From contig CANQOF010000002.1 in NCBI GenBank assembly GCA_947625405.1, forward strand, positions 62,001 to 126,000: a DNA stretch of 64,000 nucleotides. The letters are read 5' to 3'. Below the pieces are notes generated by a model. That model saw only the letters and a list, made by a program, of their open reading frames with translations. It made no database searches and had not been told where the DNA came from. A program made the translations under genes and the position numbers. Origin of the DNA: an uncultured Atopobiaceae bacterium (GTDB lineage: Bacteria > Actinomycetota > Coriobacteriia > Coriobacteriales > Atopobiaceae). Positions 18,980 through 26,815 of the stretch are shown here, one piece after another (positions within the stretch are counted from its first letter, which is position 1; each line of letters begins with the position of its first letter).

Positions 18980-20695
18980 ATGCCCCGCTACATGACCATG
19001 AGCGCGCTCTACGCGCCCACGCTGAAAGAGGATCCCGCGGAAGCCGAGCTCGCGAGCCATCGCCTGCTCCTTCGCGCGGGAATGATCCGCCGCACCGCCT
19101 CGGGCGTCTACAGCTACCTCCCCCTCGCGTGGCGCGCCATCAAGAAGATCGAGCGCGTGGTGCGCGAGGAGATGGACGCCATCGGCGCGCAGGAGATGCT
19201 CTGCCCGATCCTCTCCCCGGAGGAGCTCTGGCAGGAGAGCGGCCGTTGGAACGTCTACGGCCCCGAGCTCATGCGCGTGACTGACCGCCACGATCGCGAT
19301 TTCGCGCTCGGCCCCACCCACGAGGAGACGATCACCGACCTCGTGCGAGGAGAGCTTCGCTCCTATAAGCAGCTTCCCGTGTCGCTCTACCAGATCCAGA
19401 CGAAGTTCCGCGACGAGCGTCGTCCGCGCTTCGGCCTCATGCGAGGGCGCGAATTCATCATGAAGGACGCCTACAGCTTCGACGCGAGCGTGGAGGGCAT
19501 GCAGGCGAGCTATGACGCCATGAAGGGCGCCTACGCGAGGATCTGCGAGCGCGTGGGCCTGAAGGCGCTTCCCGTGGTGGCCGATTCGGGCCAGATCGGC
19601 GGCGACACGTCGGTGGAGTTCATGGCGCTCGCGGACGCGGGAGAGGCGGCGATCGTCTACTGCGATTGCGGCTACGCCGCGGATGAAGAGGCGGCGGTCG
19701 TGCGGGTGGTGGCCTCCGAGGGCCCGGGAGGCCCCGAGGTGGAACGCGTGCACACCCCCGGCCTCGGCGCGATCAGCGACGTCGCCGCGTTCTTCGGAGT
19801 GCCCGAGAACGCGTGCCGGAAGTCCATGGCGATCATCGACGGCGAGGGCCGAGCCGTGGTGTGCATCATCCCCGGCGACCACGAGTTCAACGAAGTCAAG
19901 GCTGCCAAGCACTTCGGCGACTTCCACATGATGAGCGATGAGGAACTCGAGGAGAAGGGCCTCGCGAAGGGCTTCATGGGCCCCGTGGGCTTGCCGGAGG
20001 GCGTGGCGCTCTACTGCGACGAATCGCTGAGGGATTCCAAATGCTGGTTGGTGGGCGCCAACGAGGTCGACTACCACCTCACGGGCGTGCGGCCCGGGCG
20101 CGACTTCGAGCCGATCTCCTGGCTCGACCTTGTGAGCGCGAGGGCGGGCGATGGATGCCCCGAGTGCGGTTTGCCGCTCCACGAGGCTCGTGGCATCGAG
20201 GTCTCCCAGGTCTTCCAGCTCGGCGCGAAGTACTCCGAGTCGATGCACGCGACCTTCGCCGACGAGGACGGCCAGGAGAAGCCCTTCCAGATGGGCTGCT
20301 ACGGCGTGGGCATCTCGCGCACGCTCGCCGCGGTCGTCGAGCAGTCCAACGACGAGCACGGCATCGTCTGGCCCGTGCCCGTGGCTCCCTATGAGGTGAC
20401 GGTGCTCGCGCTCTCGATGAAGGACGCGGAGGTCGTGGATGCCGCGCAAGGGCTCGCCGAGGCGCTTTCCGAGGAGGGCATCGAGGTGATCTTTGACGAC
20501 CGCGACGAGCGGGCGGGCGTGAAGTTCGCCGAAGCCGATCTCATGGGCTTTCCGTACCAGCTCGTGTGCGGTAAGCGCGGGATCGCCAACGGCGTCTGCG
20601 AACTCAAGGATCGCGCAACGGGGGAGCGAAGCGAAGTGGCGCTCGACGAGGCGGTTTCGATGGTCGCGGAGCTCGTGAAAGCGCGTCGCCGCTAG
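18980..20695 (+). CDS. proS: Prolyl-tRNA synthetase, bacterial type with editing domain
   Basis: The class II synthetase charges tRNA-Pro. The 571-residue protein shows motif 2 (FRDERRPRFGLMRGREF, MKDAYSF), the GPTHEE signature, the INS editing domain between motifs 2 and 3 (about residues 220-400), motif 3 (CYGVGISR) and the C-terminal anticodon-binding domain. The ATG at 18980 follows GGAGGT; an upstream in-frame ATG at 18959 has no ribosome-binding site and lies in poorly conserved sequence. Confidence 0.97.
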   Translation: MPRYMTMSALYAPTLKEDPAEAELASHRLLLRAGMIRRTASGVYSYLPLAWRAIKKIERVVREEMDAIGAQEMLCPILSPEELWQESGRWNVYGPELMRVTDRHDRDFALGPTHEETITDLVRGELRSYKQLPVSLYQIQTKFRDERRPRFGLMRGREFIMKDAYSFDASVEGMQASYDAMKGAYARICERVGLKALPVVADSGQIGGDTSVEFMALADAGEAAIVYCDCGYAADEEAAVVRVVASEGPGGPEVERVHTPGLGAISDVAAFFGVPENACRKSMAIIDGEGRAVVCIIPGDHEFNEVKAAKHFGDFHMMSDEELEEKGLAKGFMGPVGLPEGVALYCDESLRDSKCWLVGANEVDYHLTGVRPGRDFEPISWLDLVSARAGDGCPECGLPLHEARGIEVSQVFQLGAKYSESMHATFADEDGQEKPFQMGCYGVGISRTLAAVVEQSNDEHGIVWPVPVAPYEVTVLALSMKDAEVVDAAQGLAEALSEEGIEVIFDDRDERAGVKFAEADLMGFPYQLVCGKRGIANGVCELKDRATGERSEVALDEAVSMVAELVKARRR

Positions 20696-20734
20696 AAACG
20701 CACGCCACGCCCAAGCAATCGATTCGCGAGAAAG

Positions 20735-20763
20735 CAGGCCATCGGCATCGCGCCGGTGGCCTG
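20735..20763. terminator. Bidirectional terminator between proS and a tRNA gene
   Basis: CAGGCCATCGGC (20735-20746) pairs with GCCGGTGGCCTG (20752-20763) with one wobble. The better T-run (CTTTCTC) is on the minus strand, so it mainly serves the leftward tRNA. A very similar stem ends the tRNA-Val gene at 25497-25524. Confidence 0.75.
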
Positions 20764-20771
20764 CGAGTGTT

Positions 20772-20847
20772 TGGTGGGCCCAGCAGGATTCGAACCTGCA
20801 ATCCAGGGATTATGAGTCCCCTGCGTTAACCGTTGCGCCATAGGCCC
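20772..20847 (-). tRNA. tRNA with CAT anticodon (elongator Met or Ile2)
   Basis: The 76-base minus-strand sequence folds as a cloverleaf: a 7-bp acceptor stem starting GGGCCTA, a D arm GCG/CGC, an anticodon stem GGGGA/TCCCT around loop CTCATAA, a T arm GCAGG-TTCGAAT-CCTGC, and an encoded CCA. G1-C72 and the anticodon stem exclude initiator tRNA. CAT can mean elongator Met, or Ile when C34 is modified by TilS; the sequence alone does not settle it. Confidence 0.93.
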
Positions 20848-20959
20848 CTATGTGAACTACAGGATACCCGGGAATAGTGTCCAGCGCTCCTCGCGGTGCA
20901 CACAGCTCATAGCGAAGTTTCGTAGCGGTGTGCTCTTGAGGCGCCACCGGCACCTCAAG

Positions 20960-20989
20960 CCTCTCGGGTTCGAGCCCCCTTATCTCCAC
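20960..20989 (+). repeat. tRNA 3'-end-like repeat, copy 1
   Basis: Thirty bases (starting CCTCTCGGGTTCGAG, ending TTATCTCCAC) are identical to copy 2 at 21118-21147. They match the T loop and acceptor 3' half of the nearby minus-strand tRNA-Ala, but on the opposite strand and without a 5' half. Confidence 0.8.
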
Positions 20990-21117
20990 GGCTTGGGGGC
21001 GAAAGTCTTTCGTGGCTGGTACTGCGGGGGCTCGACGCAAAATCGCTTCGCGATTTTGCCGGCTTCGCGCGAAAAGCATGCGCTCAGCCCGCGAGAAGCC
21101 ACACGGGCTTCTCGCGC

Positions 21118-21151
21118 CCTCTCGGGTTCGAGCCCCCTTATCTCCACCAAC
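21118..21151 (+). repeat. tRNA 3'-end-like repeat, copy 2, mirrored against tRNA-Ala
   Basis: This copy extends through CCACCAAC. With the true tRNA-Ala end (minus strand) it forms a nearly perfect inverted repeat of roughly 80 bases centred on the terminator at 21158-21176. Confidence 0.8.
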
Positions 21152-21176
21152 AAAAAAGGTCCCGCTTTGCGGGACC
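21152..21176 (-). terminator. Rho-independent terminator of tRNA-Ala
   Basis: GGTCCCGC (21158-21165) pairs with GCGGGACC (21169-21176) around a 3-base loop. On the minus strand the stem is followed by six T (21157-21152). It begins ten bases after the tRNA 3' end. Confidence 0.88.
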
Positions 21177-21185
21177 CGTTTTTGT

Positions 21186-21261
21186 TGGTGGAGATAAGGG
21201 GGCTCGAGCCCCTGACCTCATGACTGCCAGTCATGCGCTCTCCCAGCTGAGCTATATCCCC
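21186..21261 (-). tRNA. tRNA-Ala(GGC)
   Basis: The 76-base minus-strand sequence forms a canonical cloverleaf: acceptor GGGGATA/TATCTCC with one G-T pair near the third position, D arm GCTC/GAGC, anticodon stem CATGA/TCATG with loop CTGGCAG (anticodon GGC), T arm AGGGG/CCCCT, and encoded CCA. Confidence 0.96.
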
Positions 21262-21279
21262 GGGATGTGGTGCGCGAAC

Positions 21280-21307
21280 ATGATAGCAGAGCGGCGGCGA
21301 GGGGCAA
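21280..21307 (-). promoter_or_regulatory. Promoter of tRNA-Ala
   Basis: On the minus strand TTGCCC (21307-21302) and TATCAT (21285-21280) are separated by 16 bases, ending 18 bases before the mature tRNA 5' end. Confidence 0.6.
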
Positions 21308-21384
21308 ATGGAGGAGATTGTCTCCATAGCAACGCCCTACAATGGGCACGCACGAATCCCACCAATCGACTGAGCGGATCTCCC

Positions 21385-21849
21385 ATGTCTCAAACGCGCA
21401 AGAACCTCAAAGTAGTTGCCATCGCCTGCCTCATCCTTGGCCTGTGCTTCAGCATCTTCTGCATCATCGGCACCATCACCTACGTGGGCACCAACGTCAC
21501 CATGGAGAACCTCGCGGTGCCCGATGACTTCGTGAGCGCGGCTACGGGGGCCATCGGCGTGCACCCCATGATCGGCGTGTTCGTGAAGGCGGTACTCGCC
21601 ATCGCGGGGTTCTGGAGCGGTTGGGCTGGCGTGCAGGGGGGAAACGTGCCCTCGAAGGCCAAGACCTCGATGATCGTGTGCTTCGTCTGCTGCCTTATCT
21701 TCATCGCCGGATCGGCGTACTTCTGGATCATCGACGCGGGGCTCGACACGGGAAGCCTCGTCTTTGCCATCATCGGCGCGATCGCCGAGCTCGCGGCCGT
21801 GATTTTCTCCCGGATGGTCTATACCGAATCGCTCGACGCGCTCCAATAG
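21385..21849 (+). CDS. Four-TM membrane protein of unknown function
   Basis: The 154-residue protein has four hydrophobic segments (residues about 8-30, 60-78, 88-108 and 120-140) with an outside loop after TM1 and a polar GGNVPSKAKTS turn between TM2 and TM3. I do not recognise a named family. The same layout occurs in the 161-residue protein at 45202-45687 (turn GASNPRKS), so the two are probably paralogues. The frame is open upstream, but that part overlaps tRNA-Ala and is rejected. The start at 21385 has only a weak ribosome-binding site. Confidence 0.7.
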   Translation: MSQTRKNLKVVAIACLILGLCFSIFCIIGTITYVGTNVTMENLAVPDDFVSAATGAIGVHPMIGVFVKAVLAIAGFWSGWAGVQGGNVPSKAKTSMIVCFVCCLIFIAGSAYFWIIDAGLDTGSLVFAIIGAIAELAAVIFSRMVYTESLDALQ

Positions 21850-21864
21850 CCGAGGCGCTCGCCC

Positions 21865-22545
21865 CTACATCCCAAAGCAGAGCCAGAGATAGAGCGGCCA
21901 CGCCGTGGCGTCGATGTAGATCTCGAGCGGGTCGAATGGCAGCACCATCGGCAGCAGGAAGAGCATGATCAAGAGGATCGGCATGGAGTAGCGCTGGATG
22001 GCGTAGTACTTTCTGAGCGCCTCGCCCTTCATGAACCAGCCGATGATCGACGAGCCGTCGAGGGGCGGAAGCGGGATCAAGTTGAAGAACATGAGCATGA
22101 GGTTCACGTAGACGTACGTGGTGAGGAAATCGCCGAGGTAGAGCCCCGCGCCCGCGTTGTAGGCCTCGGGCCAGAAAAACCACACGAGGCGAAAGGCGAT
22201 GGCGCCGATCACGGCCTGCGCGAGGTTCGCCCCGGGGCCCGCGAGGGCGACGAGGAGCTCGTCCCTTCGGCGATTTCGCAGGTTGAAGGGGTTGTAGGGC
22301 ACGGGCTTCGCATAGGCGAAGATCGGGCCTCCAAGGAGCGCGAGCGCCGCCGGCATGATGATCGAACCGAAGAGGTCGAGGTGCTTCACGGGGTTCAGCG
22401 TGAGGCGTCCCGCGTCCTTTGCGGTGTTGTCGCCGCAAAGGTACGCCACGTAGCCATGCGCGCACTCGTGGAGCACGATCGAGACGAGGACCGCGAGGAT
22501 CGTGATCGCCTCGTAGATGAGGTCGATGTCGAGGAAGCTGCCCAT
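21865..22545 (-). CDS. M50-family site-2-type membrane protease, short form without PDZ
   Basis: The 226-residue protein has the zinc motif HECAH in its first membrane segment (about residues 26-30) and NLIPLPPLDGS in a later one, the ligand pattern of SpoIVFB/YwhC-type metalloproteases. The GDNTAKDAGRLTLNP loop is typical of the uncharacterised branch. There is no PDZ domain, unlike RseP at 16.4 kb. It is the last gene of a leftward unit; its ATG directly follows the stop of the small membrane protein gene. The substrate is unknown. Confidence 0.9.
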   Translation of the reverse strand: MGSFLDIDLIYEAITILAVLVSIVLHECAHGYVAYLCGDNTAKDAGRLTLNPVKHLDLFGSIIMPAALALLGGPIFAYAKPVPYNPFNLRNRRRDELLVALAGPGANLAQAVIGAIAFRLVWFFWPEAYNAGAGLYLGDFLTTYVYVNLMLMFFNLIPLPPLDGSSIIGWFMKGEALRKYYAIQRYSMPILLIMLFLLPMVLPFDPLEIYIDATAWPLYLWLCFGM

Positions 22546-22848
22546 CTATCTCCTGAGAGCGGCCGAGGCGCGCACGAGCGCCCAATCGAGCACGAAAAGT
22601 ATCACGGACGAGAGGGCGAAGTCTCCGCGAAAGCTTCCGCCGAGGGGGGAGATCCACACGAAGAGGCCGGAAAATCCATGGTAGACGATGCGCTGGAGCC
22701 AGTAGGCGAGGTCCGCGACCGCCGTCATCGAGGCAACGGGAGCAAAGCAGAGCGCGATGCACGCGAGGGCAAAGAGGATCGCGAGGATGCGACACGCCCA
22801 TGCGGCGATGCGGCAGATGATCGAGAGTGTGGTGCGGAGGGCCGTCAT
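22546..22848 (-). CDS. Small membrane protein, possibly YggT-like
   Basis: The 100-residue product has one long hydrophobic N-terminal segment ([19 protein letters not shown]) and a second near the C-terminus, with an [19 protein letters not shown] stretch between them that faintly resembles the YggT family pattern. The ATG at 22848 overlaps the stop of the ABC-F gene (ATGA); a GTG at 22887 would add 13 residues. Function is unknown and the YggT comparison is an impression only. Confidence 0.6.
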   Translation of the reverse strand: MTALRTTLSIICRIAAWACRILAILFALACIALCFAPVASMTAVADLAYWLQRIVYHGFSGLFVWISPLGGSFRGDFALSSVILFVLDWALVRASAALRR

Positions 22849-24872
22849 TGCCCTTGCTCTTCCAGGAGCTCGGTCAAGGTGAGCCACTCCTCCTCGAGGG
22901 CGGGGAGCTCGGCCCTCAGATGCTCGTAGTCCTCGAGTGTCGCGGCGAATCGCTCCTGGTCTTGGTAGAGGTCGGGATCGGCGAGAAGCTCGGTGAGCTC
23001 GCGCTCGCGGGCATGGGCGGGCTCAAGGGCGCGCTCCACCTCGGTAAGCCGTTTCCGTGCCTGCGCGAGGCGCTTCTTGCGCGCTTGCTGCGCGCGATGC
23101 TCGGCGCGCTTGCGCTCGCGTTCCTCATCCTCTGAGAGGGCTCCCATCTCGTGCGTGCGGCGCGGGGCCTTTGCGCCTGACGCCGCCGATGCAGGACGCG
23201 GCCTTTGCCCGGGAGCGGACGAGGGCGCGGACTCCGCCTCCGTCTCCGCACCCTCCTCGGCGAGCAGCTGGGCGCGTTTCCAGAGGTAATAGTCGTAGTC
23301 GTCCTCGTAGACGGTCGCCTTTCCCTCGCGCACGTCGACGATCTTGTTCGCCATGGCGCGCACGAGGTGCTCGTCGTGGGAGATGAGGAGGATCGTCCCG
23401 GGGAAGTTCACGAGGGCGTGCTCGAGCACGTCGACGGAATCGATGTCGAGGTGGTTCGTGGGCTCGTCGAGAAGTAGGAGCGGGTGCGCCGCGACGAGCA
23501 TCTTCGCGAGCGCGAGGCGCGCCCGCTCGCCGCCCGAGAGCACGGAGACGCTCTTCTCCACGTCGTCTCCCGAGAAGAGGAAGGCGCCCAGGAGCCGGCG
23601 CTCCTCGGGGGTGCTCCATCCCGGCGCCACGGCGTCGATCTCTGAGAGCACCGTATTCGCGCGGCTGAGCTCCTCCAGCTGATGCTGCGCGTAGTAGGAG
23701 CCCGTGACGGACTTTCCCCAGGCGACGCTTCCCGCGGCGGGCTCGAGCTTCTTCGCCGCGAGCTTCAGGAGCGTCGACTTGCCGGCTCCGTTCGGCCCCA
23801 CGAGCGCCACGCGATCTCCTCGGTAGAGCGTGAGCGAGAGATCGTCGTAGACCACGTGCTCGCCATAGGCGGCGCGCACGTGGTCGAGCTCCACCACCAT
23901 GTCGCCCGTGCGGGGCGGCTTCGGGAAGTCGAAGTGCGGGCGCGCGTGCTTCTCGGGAAGCACGACGAGCTCCTCCTTGATGGCCTCGATGCGGCGCACG
24001 CGCTCCTGCACCTGCTTGGCCTTGGTGGGCTTGTAGCGGAAACGGTCCACGAAGACCTGCATGTGGGCGATGTCGCGCTCCTGCGCGGCGCGCTTGGCTC
24101 GGAGCTGCTCGAGGTTCGACTCGCGTTGCGCGAGGTAGGCGGAGTAGTTTCCGGTGTAGGTTTGGAGACGGCGATTCTCGAGCGCCGCCACGTGGTCCAC
24201 GCAGGCGTCCATGAAGGAGCGGTCGTGGGAGACGATGAGCACGGCGCCCTCGTAGGACGAGAGATAGCTCTCGAACCACTGCACGCTTTCGAGGTCGAGG
24301 TGGTTCGTGGGCTCGTCGAGGAGCAGGACATCGGGGTGGGAGAGCAGGAGTTTCGCGAGCGCGATGCGCATCTGCCAACCGCCGGAGAAATCCCGAGCGC
24401 GCTTCTCGAAGTCCTCCACGGGAAAGCCGAGGCCGGAGAGGATGGCGCGAGCGCGACTCTCGAGCTCGTAGCCGCCGAGCACCTCGAAGCGATCGCGCGC
24501 GGGCCCATAGGCGGCCATCGCGGCCTCGAGCTCCTCGCCGCTCGCCTCGGCCATGGTGGCCTCGAGTTCCGCAAGGCGCGCCTCGAGCGCCTTCACCTCC
24601 TCTGCCGACGCGAGCACCTCCTCGAGCGCGCTCGCGTCGTCGGAGAACTCGGCCTCCTGCTCGAGGTAGCCGATCGTCGAGTTCTTCGCGAGCGTGATCG
24701 TGCCCTCGTCGGCGCCCTCGAGCCCGAGGATGATGCGCAGGAGGGTCGTCTTTCCCGCGCCGTTGGGCCCCACGAGCGCCCATGATTCCCCGGCGTTCAC
24801 CTGGAACGTGGCGCCGCGGTAGAGCACCTGCGGCCCGAAGGACTTCGAGACCTTGTCGACGGCGAGGATCAC
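22845..24872 (-). CDS. ABC-F subfamily ATPase with C-terminal coiled coil
   Basis: The 675-residue protein has two ABC ATPase domains in one chain and no membrane segments, the hallmark of ABC-F ribosome-associated factors. Both Walker A motifs read GPNGAGK(S/T)T, both signature motifs ([13 protein letters not shown] and [13 protein letters not shown]) and both [23 protein letters not shown] Walker B motifs are present, with a linker rich in Arg and Lys between the domains. A charged coiled-coil tail follows residue about 560. It resembles the YheS/Uup type more than resistance-type ABC-F, but the ribosomal site cannot be predicted. Confidence 0.92.
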   Translation of the reverse strand: MILAVDKVSKSFGPQVLYRGATFQVNAGESWALVGPNGAGKTTLLRIILGLEGADEGTITLAKNSTIGYLEQEAEFSDDASALEEVLASAEEVKALEARLAELEATMAEASGEELEAAMAAYGPARDRFEVLGGYELESRARAILSGLGFPVEDFEKRARDFSGGWQMRIALAKLLLSHPDVLLLDEPTNHLDLESVQWFESYLSSYEGAVLIVSHDRSFMDACVDHVAALENRRLQTYTGNYSAYLAQRESNLEQLRAKRAAQERDIAHMQVFVDRFRYKPTKAKQVQERVRRIEAIKEELVVLPEKHARPHFDFPKPPRTGDMVVELDHVRAAYGEHVVYDDLSLTLYRGDRVALVGPNGAGKSTLLKLAAKKLEPAAGSVAWGKSVTGSYYAQHQLEELSRANTVLSEIDAVAPGWSTPEERRLLGAFLFSGDDVEKSVSVLSGGERARLALAKMLVAAHPLLLLDEPTNHLDIDSVDVLEHALVNFPGTILLISHDEHLVRAMANKIVDVREGKATVYEDDYDYYLWKRAQLLAEEGAETEAESAPSSAPGQRPRPASAASGAKAPRRTHEMGALSEDEERERKRAEHRAQQARKKRLAQARKRLTEVERALEPAHARERELTELLADPDLYQDQERFAATLEDYEHLRAELPALEEEWLTLTELLEEQGQ

Positions 24873-24884
24873 GTGGGGCGCGCC

Positions 24885-25256
24885 CTACTCGTCTTCGGTG
24901 AGGTGGATGGCGAAGCCGCCGACCTCGGGCTTGAGGTAGATGAGATGGGTGGTGCCATCAGGGCGAAGGCGACGGCTCGATTCGTCGATCTCCACGCCGC
25001 GCTCGGAAAACCACGCCTCGGCATCGGGGATGCTGTCCACATGGAATCCAAGGTGGCCGTGCTCGCCGCGCCCATTTCCCGCCATCGTCTCCACGAAGGT
25101 GCCGGAGAGCACGGAGACGGGCGTGCGGCTCGCGGGAAGGCCCATGAGCGCGTCGAACGTGGAGGCGATCCCCTCCGCCTCCTCGAGACTCTTCGCGTTG
25201 ATGCCCACATGGGCGAGGTAGAGCCCAAGATCGCGCACCGGATCTCCCGTAGACAT
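24885..25256 (-). CDS. VOC-family (glyoxalase-like) protein
   Basis: The 123-residue product is a vicinal-oxygen-chelate fold protein: LYLAHVGINAKSLEEAEGIA opens the first module and GHLGFHVDSIPDAEAWFSERG the second, ending in GGFAIHLTEDE. This pattern closely recalls the VOC domain fused to KDPG aldolase in some Firmicutes, here as a stand-alone gene. Conserved His/Glu could bind a metal. The ATG at 25256 follows GAGGGGGGA at good distance; ATG 25262 is too close to it. It starts the leftward operon VOC, ABC-F, small membrane protein, M50 protease. Confidence 0.82.
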   Translation of the reverse strand: MSTGDPVRDLGLYLAHVGINAKSLEEAEGIASTFDALMGLPASRTPVSVLSGTFVETMAGNGRGEHGHLGFHVDSIPDAEAWFSERGVEIDESSRRLRPDGTTHLIYLKPEVGGFAIHLTEDE

Positions 25257-25333
25257 CGGCATTCCCCCCTCGTCGGGACGCGTCCAAGGGCGTATGCGAG
25301 GCTCTCGCGACACCCGATTGGTCAAGGCTTCCA

Positions 25334-25339
25334 AGTATA
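25334..25339 (-). promoter_or_regulatory. -10 box for the VOC/ABC-F operon
   Basis: TATACT on the minus strand lies about 75 bases upstream of the VOC start. No -35 is recognisable. Confidence 0.35.
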
Positions 25340-25366
25340 GAGAGTGTGCGCCTCGCGCCTTCCGCG

Positions 25367-25395
25367 CTGCTTGCGCGCTTCGCATCTGCTACCAT
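25367..25395 (+). promoter_or_regulatory. Probable tRNA-Val promoter
   Basis: CTGCTT (25367-25372) and TACCAT (25390-25395) are 17 bases apart and end 15 bases before the tRNA. Confidence 0.4.
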
Positions 25396-25410
25396 GACTG
25401 CGCTTCGCAG

Positions 25411-25485
25411 GGGCGATTGGCTCAGGGGTAGAGCACATCCTTCACACGGATGGGGTCGCTGGTTCGAATCCAGCATCGCCCACCA
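25411..25485 (+). tRNA. tRNA-Val(CAC)
   Basis: The 75-base cloverleaf has acceptor GGGCGAT/ATCGCCC, D arm GCTC/GAGC, anticodon stem CATCC/GGATG with loop TTCACAC (anticodon CAC), T arm GCTGG-TTCGAAT-CCAGC, and encoded CCA. Confidence 0.96.
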
Positions 25486-25496
25486 CGATCACAACG

Positions 25497-25524
25497 CAGG
25501 CCACCGGGCGCGCCCGATGGCCTG
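25497..25524 (+). terminator. Terminator after tRNA-Val
   Basis: CAGGCCACCGGGC pairs with GCCCGATGGCCTG (one mismatch), followed by TCTTCGTGTT. The stem is almost the same sequence as the tRNA terminator at 20735-20763. Confidence 0.75.
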
Positions 25525-25683
25525 TCTTCGTGTTCCGGACGATTCGCGCCCTTGCGAGGGCCATCTCCTCAACGAACGCGACCTTTGGCGTCATGAAGGT
25601 AAAAAGATCCTCGGAGTCGTTTTACATCGGCCCTCCCAATCGTGGCCACCGGCCGGGGCAAATCGAACGAAAGGGGATGGCCC

Positions 25684-25839
25684 ATGGCTGAACAGGGCAT
25701 GGCCGACGCATCCACGACGGCGGGGGCCGCCGGCGGTCCGCCGCTCATCGAGGTCAGGGGACTTTGCAAGAGCTACCCCAGCTCCCAACTCCAGGACGTC
25801 GACCTCGGCGTCGCCCAAGGAATCGTGGTGGGCTTCGTC
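25684..25839 (+). pseudogene. Decayed ABC transporter ATPase, N-terminal fragment
   Basis: A good start (ATG 25684 with AAGGGG upstream) leads into PLIEVRGLCKSYPSSQLQDVDL and then GIVVGFV, exactly how an ABC ATPase begins just before its Walker A. Homology then stops: no G-x-x-G-x-G-K-S/T follows and the frame runs into unrelated sequence and the hairpin at 25924. The rest of the gene has been deleted. No matching membrane partner is nearby. Confidence 0.7.
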
Positions 25840-25923
25840 GTGAGTGACGCGCTCCCATCCGTGTTCTTCGGCCGTCGCGAGCTCCGACGCGAGGTCGATA
25901 GTTTCCATCCTCAGCCGTGTTTG

Positions 25924-25958
25924 AAGCGGGCCACCGTCCCTTCGGCGGGGGCCCGCTT
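25924..25958 (+). terminator. Hairpin between the ABC fragment and scpA
   Basis: AAGCGGGCC (25924-25932) pairs with GGCCCGCTT (25950-25958), followed by GCTTGCT. It is terminator-like with a modest T content. Confidence 0.65.
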
Positions 25959-26006
25959 GCTTGCTAGACTATGCCCGAGCTCGAGAAACCTAAGGAGGGG
26001 AGGGGC

Positions 26007-26813
26007 ATGGCGTGGCGCGTGAAGACAGACGTCTTTGATGGCCCCTTCGATCTCCTGCTCGCGCTCGTCTCCCGCCAGAAGGTGGACGTCGGGGCGATCT
26101 CCATCGCCGAACTCGCCGACCAGTACCTCGCGGAAGTGGACGCCATGGGCGAGCTCGACCTCGAGGTCGCGAGCGATTTCATGGACGTGGCCGCCTCGCT
26201 TCTCGCCATCAAGGCCGCGTCGCTCCTTCCCGCGGGGTTCAACGGGAAGCGCTCGTCGCTCGAGCTCTCCGCGGAGGAAATCGAGGAGGCGCTCGACGCC
26301 GAGACCTCCCGGGACGTCCTCATCGCGCGGCTGCTCGCCTATCGGCAGTTTCGCCAGGCGGCGGCCGCGCTCGAGGCGAGGGGGGAGACCGAGGCGCGCA
26401 TGCACCCGCGCACGGCAGGGCCCGACGCGGAGTACCTCGGCCTCATGCCGGATTTCCTCACGGAGATCACGCTTCGCGGGCTTGCCGTCGTCGCGGCGGA
26501 CATCTTGGGAAGGCGCCAGTCGTTTCTCCTCGAAGCGGACCACGTGGCGCCCCCTCGGCTTCCCGTCTCCTTCACGACGAGCGCGGTCGACCGCTTCACG
26601 CAGGCAAACCCGAAGACGACCTTCACCGAGCTCCTGCAGGGAAACGAGGATCCGGAGGACGTGGTCGTGACGCTCCTCGCGGTGCTCGAGCTCTATAAGC
26701 TGGGCTCCATCGACATCCACCAACGTCGCGCGTTCGGGGAGATCGACGTGCAGCGCCTCCCCGACGCCAAGCCCTACGAAGCCGATTCCCATCTCTGGGA
26801 AGAGGGGATCTAG
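26007..26813 (+). CDS. scpA: Segregation and condensation protein A
   Basis: ScpA is the kleisin that bridges the two SMC heads in chromosome condensation. The 268-residue protein opens with VFDGPFDLLLALVSRQKVDV, the family hallmark, contains SDFMDVAASLLAIKAASLLP, and ends with a winged-helix segment (VVTLLAVLELYKLGSI). The ATG at 26007 follows AAGGAGGGGAGGGG; an in-frame ATG at 25971 lies before this site. scpB starts two bases after the stop. Confidence 0.95.
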   Translation: MAWRVKTDVFDGPFDLLLALVSRQKVDVGAISIAELADQYLAEVDAMGELDLEVASDFMDVAASLLAIKAASLLPAGFNGKRSSLELSAEEIEEALDAETSRDVLIARLLAYRQFRQAAAALEARGETEARMHPRTAGPDAEYLGLMPDFLTEITLRGLAVVAADILGRRQSFLLEADHVAPPRLPVSFTTSAVDRFTQANPKTTFTELLQGNEDPEDVVVTLLAVLELYKLGSIDIHQRRAFGEIDVQRLPDAKPYEADSHLWEEGI

Positions 26814-26815
26814 CC

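Larger units (their letters stand above)
20848..21185. other. 338-base gene-free stretch with duplicated tRNA 3' ends and hairpins
   Basis: No protein gene is supported here. The stretch holds two plus-strand copies of a tRNA T-arm/acceptor end (listed separately), a perfect 10-bp hairpin with loop TTC (21037-21059), another 10-bp hairpin (21091-21100 with 21106-21115), and the tRNA-Ala terminator. Frames reading GLEP-type words arise from these tRNA ends and are not genes. Confidence 0.7.

Noticed and set aside
17783-20449. Antisense open frame of 888 codons across ispG and proS
   Set aside because: It lies fully opposite two certain genes, has a repetitive His/Arg/Glu-rich composition and no start signal; it is a by-product of GC-rich codon use. 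The same applies to other long antisense frames, for example 11218-13011, 5175-5978 and 28511-29893.
20810-21223. Small frames ending in or containing GLEPLTS/GLEPER words on both strands
   Set aside because: These words are translations of tRNA T-arm/acceptor sequence; the region consists of tRNA genes and their copies.
21220-21384. Upstream extension of the four-TM protein frame
   Set aside because: It overlaps tRNA-Ala and its promoter; the ATG at 21385 starts directly before the first membrane segment.
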